From: Candidatus Aenigmatarchaeota archaeon
Lineage (GTDB): Archaea > Aenigmatarchaeota > Aenigmatarchaeia > QMZP01
Direction: 5' to 3'
DNA length: 5,624 nucleotides
Assembly (NCBI GenBank): GCA_003663415.1
Contig: QMZY01000059.1
Location: 1 to 5,624, forward strand
A program made the position numbers and the translations under genes. Position 1 is the stretch's first letter, and every line of letters starts with the position of its first letter. The notes under the pieces are model-generated. The model had not been told where the DNA came from. It was given only the letters and a program-made list of their open reading frames with translations, and did no database searches. Shown here one piece after another: positions 1 to 5,465 of the stretch.

Positions 1-3000
1 CTTTTACCGTTAATAGTCTACTAACCTTATTATTGTCTGGCATTGAAACCTGCTCGGTAATTTCGTGATCCGAATCCGCTTCAACGATGATAAGATACTC
101 CCCAGCTTTTACTGGAGTCCACGAGAAATTCACAGGCATGCTATCATTTACATTAAGTCCATCATCAATTCTTTTTTCCGCTTCTATCTCACCATTAACT
201 CGTAAAGAAACGTTAAATGCAGAAGCGTTACCAGAGCCAATATTTCTGAGTGTCACATTGATTGAAACATTTTGACCGACATAGATATCTGACTTTGGAA
301 CCGTAGTGAGATTACTCAGTTCGAGGTCTGGTTGGTTTGTGGAGCCGAAACAGATGACTCTACCCGTTGCATTAACACCCCCTACAGTATATACCCTCCC
401 ATGCACAATCGCGGGTGAACCACCGCCGAGATCTGAACGCCATATCTCTTCTCCGGTAAAGGCATTACGAGCAGACATCCCTGCTGGGAGCATACTGTCC
501 ATCCCCGGTCCCTCTGCTTTACCAATAAATACTTTCTTATCTGCAACCATCGGTGAATATGTCCATATCCCCCAATCAGGCACACTCCAGGTCTCGTTTC
601 CTCCGTCTGCATCATTCAGACAGTATGTTCTACACCGCTCATAACCCGGGCATCCACCACAGACATAGATGTTCCCATACCCATGTGCCGGCGTAGAATC
701 AGACCTTGCAATCGTATGTTGCCAGACAATGCTTCCGTTATTTTCATTGAGTGCATAAAACTCTCCTGAACCATAGAAATTATATGTCATGAGGTATACC
801 TTATCGTGCGCAATCGTAACGGAGCCGCAGACACTCCACGAAACTGTTTGATTCCATATCTCTTCACCTGTAAGTCCATCAACGGCAAAAACCTTTGATT
901 CCGGTCCGTCTGTAAAATCACCGAAGAAGACCATTCCGTTATGTGCTGCTGGTGTTGATTGTGCGTGATCCAGTTTCTTTTCGCCTTTTGGAGGAAATTG
1001 CCATTTTATTTCTCCTGTTGAGTCATTCAAGCAATAATAGTGCCCCCCGTTCCATGAACCCACATATACATTTCCGTATGCAACACATGGACCACCATTC
1101 ACACTGCACCCCCCATCAGGAAATTGGAAACTCCATTCTATCTCTCCATCTTCTCCCTTAATTCGGTAAACCCTATTTCCTGAAGCTATGAATACCGATC
1201 CGTCGTAGTATGCCGCAGTCGCCCACGAGCCATAAACAGCCTTATCTATGGATGTGCTCCAGATGGGTTTTGTGCTGCCATTTAGGTCTGTGCTGCCATT
1301 TAATTCGTCCAGTGCCTTTACACTGTCATAGCAGTAGACAAAGACCTTACCATCGGCAACAATGAGAGAAGTGGAAGGGCATGCACCAATATCTTCGGTT
1401 ATCCATGCAGTTTTATTCGTATTCGGTGCTTCTGAGAGTGAGAAACCCGCATTATAATGGAAGCTTGGTGCCCCCTCATACGATCTCCTGTTGTAGATTG
1501 TGAATACATCTTTTGAGACATCCACTGAGGTAGAATTCCCATCAAAAGCTTCTACTTTTACCTTATAATCATATCCATCCAGCATATACTCGGTGCTCCA
1601 ATTATAATAGCCTGTGTTTTCAAGATTGCTTGCAATTGGATGCCACATTATTCCTGCATCCGGGCTGTAGCTGATGTTTATTGTTAGCTCATCGCCGTTC
1701 GGGTCGGTTGCATTCCACATTATCGTCTGCACACCGCTCCAGCATTCACCGCCTATCGGAGCGAGTAGTTTTATGTATGGCGCTTCTCGATTCTCTACGG
1801 TTACCATACGACTCAGATTGTTGTTCGTTTCGTTCGTCTCTGCTATCTCATCATCAGCATCTACTATCACTGTGAGGTTGTAAACACCCGCCAGCGGGGG
1901 GTTCCACGAAAAACTGATATTCGCCGCGTTATAAGACGAGATATTCTCGATTTTATCAGCAATCGTTCCGTTTGCCAATAAAGTCGCATTAAAACCTTCT
2001 GCTGAGCCGTTGATGCTGACATCTATGATGTTCTCGGTATTGTTGTAAAGTATCGCTGTGGTTATATTCGTAGGACACAGGTCGGGCAGTATTACACTGA
2101 CATTCTCTTCTATGGTGTTGTTCTCCTCATCGGATTCAAATACATCGTTTTCCGAATCAGCGATAATTGTGAGGGTGTAGTTACCCGTTTGGTTTGGCTT
2201 CCAGTATAATGTTGTTTTATTAAGTCCGTAAGAGCTGATATTTTCGACTTTATCTACAACACTTCCGTTTATATGAAGCGATACGTTGAAATCCTCACCG
2301 TATCCTAAAACCTCTGTTTCTATTCTGTTTGTCACATTGACATAGAATAGCGGTAGTTCTGTCCTGAGGTGCAGGTCTGGCTTCGTCACTGTGACCTCAC
2401 TGCTGATGCAGTTATTGCTCTCATTATTCTCTTCTATCGAATTCTCAGAATCCGCCACAACGGTGAGATTATATCTCCCTTCTTTCTCTGGCAGCCATCT
2501 GAATTCCACCCGCGATAATGCAGTTGAATTCGTCTCCACAATTCTCGCGCGGTCAACCTCGGCACCATCCACAAGAAGACTCACGTTGAATATCCCGCCG
2601 TTGTTCTTGATTGTTGCATTGATAATGTTTGTAACATTGGCGTAGCAAGCCCGTGTCCCTATATGAATGGGCTTTATGTCTGGCAGCACCCGGCTATGCG
2701 TGCACATCGTGGGATATGGCTTTGCGAACAGCGAGGGGAGTGCCATTGATGTCCATTCGGGTTCGGGATAAGAATCTTTAAATGTGAACGCGAATCCACC
2801 TTCAAAATCGCCCGACTTCTCTTCGAGTCCCAAGAGCAGAAGTAGCGGGTTGTATGGGTTTTTTATCTCGTAGTATGTAGCTGTACTCTGCGAATAATCC
2901 CAGCTTCCATCTATCGGATTCCCACCAACAGCAACGATTGCCTGGACTGAATGAGCATAATTTTTCAGATTGGATTCTGGCAGTGGATCTGTACAACCTC

Positions 3001-5263
3001 CCCCCTCTTCCCATTGATTCTTCACAAGATTTTTTTCCAAATATTTCGTGCCATTCTGTATCGAACTGTTATCCACAGCTATACCAGAAGCAACCAGAGC
3101 TTCTAATGCTATCGCAGTTGCATCCATTGAACTCGTTCCATTCTCAAAATACGGCCATCCGCCATCACTCTCATTCTGACACCTGAGAATGTAATTCCTT
3201 TCAGTCCGCATAATTTCTGTGTCATTGCCATATCCTGCTCCGGTGAGTGCAAGCACAGCCCACGCATCATCTACGATATTCTTCTTAATCCCAAACTGCT
3301 CGCCATCGAAGAATGATTGAATCATCGCAAGATAGTTTTTACCACAAAAATCACGTGGATTCTCACCGGAAGCGATAATCGCAAGCACATAGCGAGATAT
3401 TAAAGTCAGGTCATGCTGAGGCGGATGCGCTTTTAAATAATCTACAAGTGACGAATTCAGTCTCGCAAACTCCTGCGGATTCTCTCCAGCAGATGATACC
3501 GCTATAATAGCCAGATCTGTCGAATAGCCACCCTGACCGATGCCGCCGTCAGAATTCTGCTGCATTGCTAAGTAATCCAGAGCATTCGTTCTGCTTTCAG
3601 GAAGTTGATATTTATAATATTCCGCTATACTTGTTTCGTTATCAAAATCAAAGCTGTAAAGGTCCTTGAAAGGCGAAGGAATTACCGTAACATTCACACT
3701 CATCCCGTTGTTTGCTCTATTTGAATCTTCATTACATGCCTCTATCTCCGCTGTCAGGTTTATTGTACCCATCTGGTTCGGAGTCACGCCGAAATAAACA
3801 GCGTTTATGCTCTTATACGGTAGAGAAATCGTCCTGTTCAGAATAGTACTACCAAGTTTGAGTGAGAGATTGCTTGCCACTTCTGAAGTGCCGTAATTGG
3901 CAACGCCCACAAAGATGGCATTCGTTTCATTCACATAAATAGATGTGGGGACAGAGAGATACGCGATTGCCGGGTCTCTGTGCAGTACATACGGAGAGAC
4001 TAAAGGATATCGGTCCGTTACCCACTCGCATTCATAAGGCGTGTCTACAATCCCATTGAGATCGAAATCATCGCCGGTACAATCGCTCCAGTAGTTTCCT
4101 TCTCTTCCATCGTCCCACGAATTATTACCCGTATCAAATCCGTTCTGAATATTATTCAAATTATTATGGTAAACGGTATTATTTAATCCGGTGATATTTA
4201 CGCCGCAGGAGCTGTTATAGATCCAATTTTCAAAGATTTTATTGCCATTGGATTCGATCTTTATCCCTGTGCTCCCATTAATTATCGAAAAGCCTCTTAT
4301 GACACAATTATCTGCAAGAAGCGTTATTGTATCCTTTCCACCACCGTCTATGATTGTATCATTCATATCTGCTCCCAGAAGCGTGATCTGCTTTTGAATT
4401 ATTATATTCTCGTCATACGTGCCGCTTGCGACATAAATCGTGGTTCCGTTAATTGTTACATTATCCACCGCATCTTGAATTGTAGGAAAGTCCAGTGGCA
4501 CATAAAACGAAGGTAGTTCAGCAACAGATACGCTTTTCTCCATTCGATTATTCGATTCGTTCGTTTCTGATATAATTTCATGATTCGGATCCACAGTGAT
4601 TGCGATATTGTGGATTCCTGATTTCAGAGGAGTCCAAAAAAATTCTACCGTAAAATTCTCGCTGGCGTTTAAAGGAACTTGCGTAAAAGAGATAGTATTG
4701 AGGAGTTCTCCGTCAGCGCTGAATGAGATGTTGAAGGGCACAACGACAGGTATCTGTCCAATATTCTCGATTACGGACAGGATGGTTGCGTTGACATCTT
4801 TTGTAATTCTGTCTGGTATTGTGATCTCGGTTACGGCAAGGTCTTCTGTGATATCGAACCAAAGGATTCCGGAATCAACTTCATCTTCTCTTACCGTGTG
4901 ATTGCAGACAAAAGACTCATCTCCTGAGGTTGCATTGAACTGAAGTATATCCCCTGTGGATAACTCACTCCTGCTCAGATAAAGGTAATAGAAGTCTGGT
5001 TTTGGGCTCTGCTCAAAGATCGATGCCTCCCAGCTCGTACTTGCATTGAGGTTGGTGATAGTGACAGATTGGGGTGCTCCTCGATAGAATAAGTATCCAC
5101 AAATTAGAAACTCCGTAGAAGAGAGAGACTGTATAAAAAGAGGGATGTTGACTGCCATGGATCCTGATACCGTCGAAAAGATAAGTAACACTATAATGAA
5201 GAGTGAGAGAATGCCAATTCTTTTCTCTTTATCCTTTTTACTTCCATTCATGTCTGATTTCAT
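1..5263 (-). CDS. Giant multidomain cell-surface protein (CARDB / NosD beta-helix / toroid / PQQ-like propeller), 3' end outside window
   Basis: One open frame of 1754 complete codons starts at ATG 5263 and runs off the left edge. I checked the frame at about fifteen points and found no stop. An in-frame TAA at 5272-5270 lies just upstream; ATG 5263 is the first in-frame start after it, and ATG 5251 (residue 5) is an alternative. The start has no convincing Shine-Dalgarno. Domain order is signal anchor, N-terminal module, CARDB, NosD-like beta-helix, CARDB, alpha/alpha toroid, three CARDBs, Ig-like domain, eight-bladed propeller and another CARDB. About 70 N-x-S/T sequons are spread over the whole chain, as expected for an exported, N-glycosylated archaeal protein. 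These families serve in adhesion, cell-wall or ligand-binding roles, but the specific function here is unknown. No catalytic site was recognised. The membrane or S-layer attachment, if there is a C-terminal one, lies beyond the window. The reading frame is very certain; the function is an inference. Confidence 0.96.
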   Translation of the reverse strand, partial: MKSDMNGSKKDKEKRIGILSLFIIVLLIFSTVSGSMAVNIPLFIQSLSSTEFLICGYLFYRGAPQSVTITNLNASTSWEASIFEQSPKPDFYYLYLSRSELSTGDILQFNATSGDESFVCNHTVREDEVDSGILWFDITEDLAVTEITIPDRITKDVNATILSVIENIGQIPVVVPFNISFSADGELLNTISFTQVPLNASENFTVEFFWTPLKSGIHNIAITVDPNHEIISETNESNNRMEKSVSVAELPSFYVPLDFPTIQDAVDNVTINGTTIYVASGTYDENIIIQKQITLLGADMNDTIIDGGGKDTITLLADNCVIRGFSIINGSTGIKIESNGNKIFENWIYNSSCGVNITGLNNTVYHNNLNNIQNGFDTGNNSWDDGREGNYWSDCTGDDFDLNGIVDTPYECEWVTDRYPLVSPYVLHRDPAIAYLSVPTSIYVNETNAIFVGVANYGTSEVASNLSLKLGSTILNRTISLPYKSINAVYFGVTPNQMGTINLTAEIEACNEDSNRANNGMSVNVTVIPSPFKDLYSFDFDNETSIAEYYKYQLPESRTNALDYLAMQQNSDGGIGQGGYSTDLAIIAVSSAGENPQEFARLNSSLVDYLKAHPPQHDLTLISRYVLAIIASGENPRDFCGKNYLAMIQSFFDGEQFGIKKNIVDDAWAVLALTGAGYGNDTEIMRTERNYILRCQNESDGGWPYFENGTSSMDATAIALEALVASGIAVDNSSIQNGTKYLEKNLVKNQWEEGGGCTDPLPESNLKNYAHSVQAIVAVGGNPIDGSWDYSQSTATYYEIKNPYNPLLLLLGLEEKSGDFEGGFAFTFKDSYPEPEWTSMALPSLFAKPYPTMCTHSRVLPDIKPIHIGTRACYANVTNIINATIKNNGGIFNVSLLVDGAEVDRARIVETNSTALSRVEFRWLPEKEGRYNLTVVADSENSIEENNESNNCISSEVTVTKPDLHLRTELPLFYVNVTNRIETEVLGYGEDFNVSLHINGSVVDKVENISSYGLNKTTLYWKPNQTGNYTLTIIADSENDVFESDEENNTIEENVSVILPDLCPTNITTAILYNNTENIIDVSINGSAEGFNATLLANGTIADKIENISSYNAANISFSWNPPLAGVYNLTVIVDADDEIAETNETNNNLSRMVTVENREAPYIKLLAPIGGECWSGVQTIMWNATDPNGDELTINISYSPDAGIMWHPIASNLENTGYYNWSTEYMLDGYDYKVKVEAFDGNSTSVDVSKDVFTIYNRRSYEGAPSFHYNAGFSLSEAPNTNKTAWITEDIGACPSTSLIVADGKVFVYCYDSVKALDELNGSTDLNGSTKPIWSTSIDKAVYGSWATAAYYDGSVFIASGNRVYRIKGEDGEIEWSFQFPDGGCSVNGGPCVAYGNVYVGSWNGGHYYCLNDSTGEIKWQFPPKGEKKLDHAQSTPAAHNGMVFFGDFTDGPESKVFAVDGLTGEEIWNQTVSWSVCGSVTIAHDKVYLMTYNFYGSGEFYALNENNGSIVWQHTIARSDSTPAHGYGNIYVCGGCPGYERCRTYCLNDADGGNETWSVPDWGIWTYSPMVADKKVFIGKAEGPGMDSMLPAGMSARNAFTGEEIWRSDLGGGSPAIVHGRVYTVGGVNATGRVICFGSTNQPDLELSNLTTVPKSDIYVGQNVSINVTLRNIGSGNASAFNVSLRVNGEIEAEKRIDDGLNVNDSMPVNFSWTPVKAGEYLIIVEADSDHEITEQVSMPDNNKVSRLLTVK
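2..331 (-). other. CARDB domain 6 (residues 1645-1754), reaches window edge
   Basis: The unit begins PDLELSNLTTVP and carries NVTLRNIGSGNASAFNVSL, the FSWTPVKAGEY strand (1713-1723) and VEADSDHEI (1727-1735). It ends with a slightly altered turn (EQVSMPDNN) before SRLLTVK. It is a near-complete CARDB, closest in style to the standard consensus. The chain is still open after it, so further modules or a C-terminal anchor should lie to the left of the window. Confidence 0.9.
341..1414 (-). other. Eight-bladed PQQ-like (BamB-type) beta-propeller (residues about 1284-1641)
   Basis: Eight repeats of the type S-P-x-V-x-x-G-x-V-(Y/F)-(V/F)-G ... (Y/F)-x-L-(D/N)-x-x-(T/N)-G-x-x-x-W are visible. Blade-closing tryptophans are W1287, W1335, W1377, W1421, W1470, W1514, W1559 and W1608. 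W1287 lies before the first full blade, and the last blade (GRVYTVGGVNATGRVICFG, 1622-1640) lacks its own W strand, so the ends should interlock as velcro into eight blades. Such propellers are structural or binding units (BamB, putative PQQ-dehydrogenase folds). I cannot show that PQQ is bound. Unusually, there are eleven cysteines, including C1535-x2-C1538-x5-C1544-x3-C1548 in blade 6. Confidence 0.9.
1271..1306 (-). repeat. 18-bp tandem duplication within propeller blade 1
   Basis: The unit tgtgctgccatttaggtc (1271-1288) is followed directly by tgtgctgccatttaattc (1289-1306), with 16 of 18 bases identical. It encodes ELNGST then DLNGST (residues 1320-1331), which lengthens the loop before the closing tryptophan W1335 of blade 1 and doubles an N-glycosylation sequon. 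The frame is kept, so this is a recent in-frame duplication or slippage event. Confidence 0.85.
1490..1795 (-). other. Ig-like beta-sandwich of the Ser-Thr-rich/Kre9-KNH type (residues 1157-1258)
   Basis: The sequence follows a pattern well known from archaeal and bacterial surface proteins: LLAPIGGECWSG near the start, TIMWNATDPNGDEL, ISYSPDAGIMWHPIA, NTGYYNWSTEYMLDGYDYKVKVEA and a final FTIYN strand. In the usual form these are PNGGE-x-W, W-x-A-x-DP-x-GD, YS-x-DGG-x-W and NTG-x-Y-x-W. It acts as a spacer between the CARDB stalk and the propeller. No active site is expected. Confidence 0.8.
1796..2683 (-). repeat. Tandem array of three CARDB domains (CARDB3-5, residues 861-1156)
   Basis: Three units of 97-100 residues start with P-D-(I/L) at 861, 962 and 1060. 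Each carries F-N-V/A-(S/T)-L, a W-x-P strand, Y-x-L-T and an E-x-(N/D)-E-x-NN turn before the next unit. Copies 4 and 5 share D-K-(V/I)-ENISSY. Their DNA at 2237-2254 and 1940-1957 is 16/18 identical and offset by exactly 297 bases (99 codons), which points to internal duplication. These modules probably form an extended stalk between the toroid and the Ig/propeller part. Confidence 0.9.
2714..3667 (-). other. Prenyltransferase / squalene-cyclase-like alpha/alpha toroid module (residues 533-850)
   Basis: About 320 residues are predicted to be mainly helical, built from repeats of a helix pair plus a G-rich turn. QW-like turns are visible at QNSDGGIG (569-576), QNESDGGW (696-703), QWEEGGG (750-756), DGSW (785-788) and EGGF (821-824). 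Helix starts of the D-A-x-A-x-x-AL type occur at DDAWAVLAL (665-673) and MDATAIALEAL (713-723). The turn G-x-NP recurs at 593-596, 633-636 and 780-783. This is the toroid shared by terpene cyclases, prenyltransferase beta subunits and cobalamin carriers. I see no cyclase DxDD motif, so a binding or structural role is likelier than catalysis. Confidence 0.85.
3680..3976 (-). other. CARDB-like domain 2, divergent (residues 430-528)
   Basis: This 99-residue beta-sandwich begins RDPAIAYLSVP and contains the CARDB-like core of a V-x-N-Y-G turn (ANYGTSEVASNLSL) and a late strand. The closing turn is degenerate (EACNEDSNRANN instead of E-x-N-E-x-NN), and the W-x-P strand is replaced by VYFGVTPNQMG. 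It links the beta-helix to the toroid. The CARDB assignment is likely but weaker than for the other copies. Confidence 0.7.
3989..4513 (-). other. NosD / CASH-type right-handed beta-helix module (residues 251-425)
   Basis: The module opens with the typical DFPTIQDAVD (258-267), then YVASGTYDENIII and LLGAD, as in NosD-like and pectate-lyase-like right-handed helices. Short rungs rich in N, G and I follow (for example NTVYHNNLNNIQNGF). It closes with the characteristic tail N-x-W-DDG-x-x-GNYWSD (381-394), D-x-D-x-NG-x-x-D (399-407), TPY and DRYPLV (417-422). NosD itself is a periplasmic copper-insertion protein, but in large archaeal surface proteins this fold is generally a structural or sugar-binding unit. 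Nothing here indicates copper chemistry. The D399/D401/N403/D407 loop could bind calcium. Confidence 0.9.
4517..4843 (-). other. CARDB domain 1 (residues 141-249)
   Basis: The module begins DLAVTEITIP and ends with the family's closing pattern: an aromatic-W-T-P strand (FFWTPLKSG, about 209-217), a valine-rich strand with VDPDHEI (about 224-230) and the E-T-N-E-S-N-N turn (about 233-239). CARDB (cell adhesion related domain found in bacteria) is a seven-stranded Ig-like beta-sandwich, common in tandem in secreted archaeal proteins. It probably acts as a spacer or adhesion unit ahead of the beta-helix. Confidence 0.88.
4844..5152 (-). other. Unassigned N-terminal extracellular module (residues 38-140)
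   Basis: About 100 residues lie between the signal and the first CARDB. They alternate hydrophobic and polar residues in a beta-rich pattern, with SVTITNLN near 66-73, a run of tyrosines at 92-95 and GDILQFNAT at 104-112. There are two cysteines, C55 and C120, which could form a disulphide. From memory, similar modules open other archaeal CARDB proteins, but I cannot name a family. It is probably a beta-sandwich with a structural or carbohydrate-binding role; this is inference. Confidence 0.45.
5153..5263 (-). other. N-terminal signal peptide / membrane anchor of the giant protein
   Basis: Residues 1-15 are hydrophilic and strongly basic, with four Lys and one Arg between residues 9 and 15. 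A hydrophobic stretch of about 17 residues follows (16-32, rich in Ile, Leu, Phe and Val), then small residues (VSGSMA, 32-37). This is the n-, h- and small-residue c-region order of a Sec signal peptide. Cleavage after Ala37 is plausible; an uncleaved N-terminal anchor cannot be excluded. No lipobox cysteine follows the hydrophobic core, since the first cysteine is residue 55. Confidence 0.85.
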
Positions 5264-5264
5264 A

Positions 5265-5315
5265 TTACATTATCATCTTACTCTTATTCTTACTTCGCCT
5301 TTGTTTGCTTACCAT
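5265..5315 (-). CDS. Possible basic leader peptide (16 aa) directly upstream of the giant gene
   Basis: ATG 5315 opens MVSKQRRSKNKSKMIM and stops at TAA 5267-5265, one base before the giant gene's ATG at 5263. A Shine-Dalgarno core GGAG (5328-5325) lies nine bases upstream. The overlapping ATG 5319 gives an alternative nine-residue peptide MNGKQTKAK in another frame, with five-base spacing. Either could be a translated leader that delivers ribosomes to the giant gene, whose own start lacks a good Shine-Dalgarno. Such a short ORF can also occur by chance. Confidence 0.22.
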   Translation of the reverse strand: MVSKQRRSKNKSKMIM

Positions 5316-5394
5316 TCATTCCGTCTCCTTTTTGTTTTCTCACTCTTCTTTTTATATTTCCAAAAGCAAATAAAAAAGGGAGGAGCGCCAACAA
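5290..5394 (-). CDS. Possible small membrane peptide (34 aa, TTG start)
   Basis: A short frame starts at TTG 5394 (alternatives TTG 5391 or GTG 5400) and stops at TAA 5292-5290. It encodes a hydrophobic segment (LLALLPFLFAFGNI), then a very basic tail (KRRVRKQK) and a Lys-rich end. AGGAGGTGAT at 5405-5396 matches the archaeal anti-Shine-Dalgarno over ten bases and sits five bases before TTG 5394. Against it: the start codon is non-ATG, the hydrophobic stretch is short for a membrane span, and the same bases also form the proposed terminator hairpin and TATA box. The hydrophobic look may simply come from the T-rich DNA. No family recognised. Confidence 0.25.
   Translation of the reverse strand: MLALLPFLFAFGNIKRRVRKQKGDGMNGKQTKAK
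5325..5330 (-). promoter_or_regulatory. Shine-Dalgarno AAGGAG in front of the leader ATGs
   Basis: AAGGAG lies five bases before ATG 5319 and nine before ATG 5315. Neither ATG is in frame with the giant gene, whose start at 5263 is 61 bases further on. If the start of transcription is near 5329, this site would be at the extreme 5' end of the message. Confidence 0.4.
5351..5361 (-). promoter_or_regulatory. Archaeal TATA-like box with adjacent purine element for the giant gene
   Basis: The minus strand reads GGAAATATAAA at 5361-5351, an AT-rich octamer preceded by purines, as in archaeal BRE/TATA promoters. A start site about 25 bases downstream would fall near 5329, giving a 5' leader of roughly 65 bases before ATG 5263. 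The element sits just after the T run of the proposed terminator. The location is reasonable, but the surrounding DNA is AT-rich, so chance matches are possible. Confidence 0.45.
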
Positions 5395-5408
5395 AATCAC
5401 CTCCTCCC
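5372..5408 (-). terminator. GC-rich hairpin plus T6 run, likely terminator of the preceding gene
   Basis: On the minus strand an eight-base perfect stem, GGGAGGAG (5408-5401) with CTCCTCCC (5385-5378), encloses a 15-base loop. Six Ts follow (5377-5372), then further T-rich DNA. It starts about 57 bases after the TAG of the preceding gene. Archaeal termination depends mainly on the T run, which is present here. The left arm also contains most of a strong Shine-Dalgarno, so a regulatory hairpin is an alternative reading. Confidence 0.6.
5396..5405 (-). promoter_or_regulatory. Ten-base Shine-Dalgarno AGGAGGTGAT
   Basis: The decamer AGGAGGTGAT is fully complementary to the usual archaeal 16S 3' tail. 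It is five bases from TTG 5394 and eight from TTG 5391. No ATG follows at a suitable distance. Five of its bases lie in the left arm of the adjoining hairpin. Confidence 0.4.
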
Positions 5409-5441
5409 CCTCTACATTTACACTTTTATCTTTTTATCATA

Positions 5442-5465
5442 CCTATGCCTACGCCTATGGTTACG
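5442..5465. repeat. Degenerate hexamer repeat just after the preceding gene's stop
   Basis: On the plus strand the units are cctatg, cctacg, cctatg and gttacg in direct succession (5442-5465), followed by a related ctacgg. It begins immediately after the stop codon of the preceding gene and is not translated in that frame. Its role is unknown; it may be a simple slippage repeat in the 3' untranslated region. Confidence 0.6.

Noticed and set aside
306..644. Plus-strand frame of 112 codons
   Set aside because: It is antisense to the propeller and CARDB6, with a low-complexity Ser/Pro-rich translation typical of a shadow frame. The minus-strand reading shows clear PQQ-like repeats.
1271..1306. 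Start of a CRISPR or other repeat array
   Set aside because: There are only two adjacent copies without spacers, inside a coding frame, encoding a six-residue duplication.
341..1414. PQQ-dependent dehydrogenase
   Set aside because: The blades match the PQQ-like repeat, but I could not find the catalytic Asp/Glu and calcium site or the adjacent-disulphide cysteine pair of quinoprotein dehydrogenases; the best description is a BamB-like structural propeller.
2802..3014. Minus-strand 70-codon frame overlapping the toroid
   Set aside because: It is out of frame with the giant gene, and the giant gene's own frame gives a coherent toroid sequence through this stretch.
4001..4513. Functional copper-processing NosD gene
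   Set aside because: Only the beta-helix fold and the family's tail motif are present, as one module within a much larger protein; no nos cluster genes or metal motifs are nearby.
4596..4901. Plus-strand frame of 101 codons
   Set aside because: It lies entirely antisense to CARDB1 and the N-terminal module of the giant gene, has no recognisable domain or ribosome site, and is of a length expected by chance opposite a long coding frame.
5264..5465. tRNA or other structured RNA gene in the intergenic region
   Set aside because: No cloverleaf or known riboswitch core was seen; the only clear structure is the eight-base hairpin followed by Ts.
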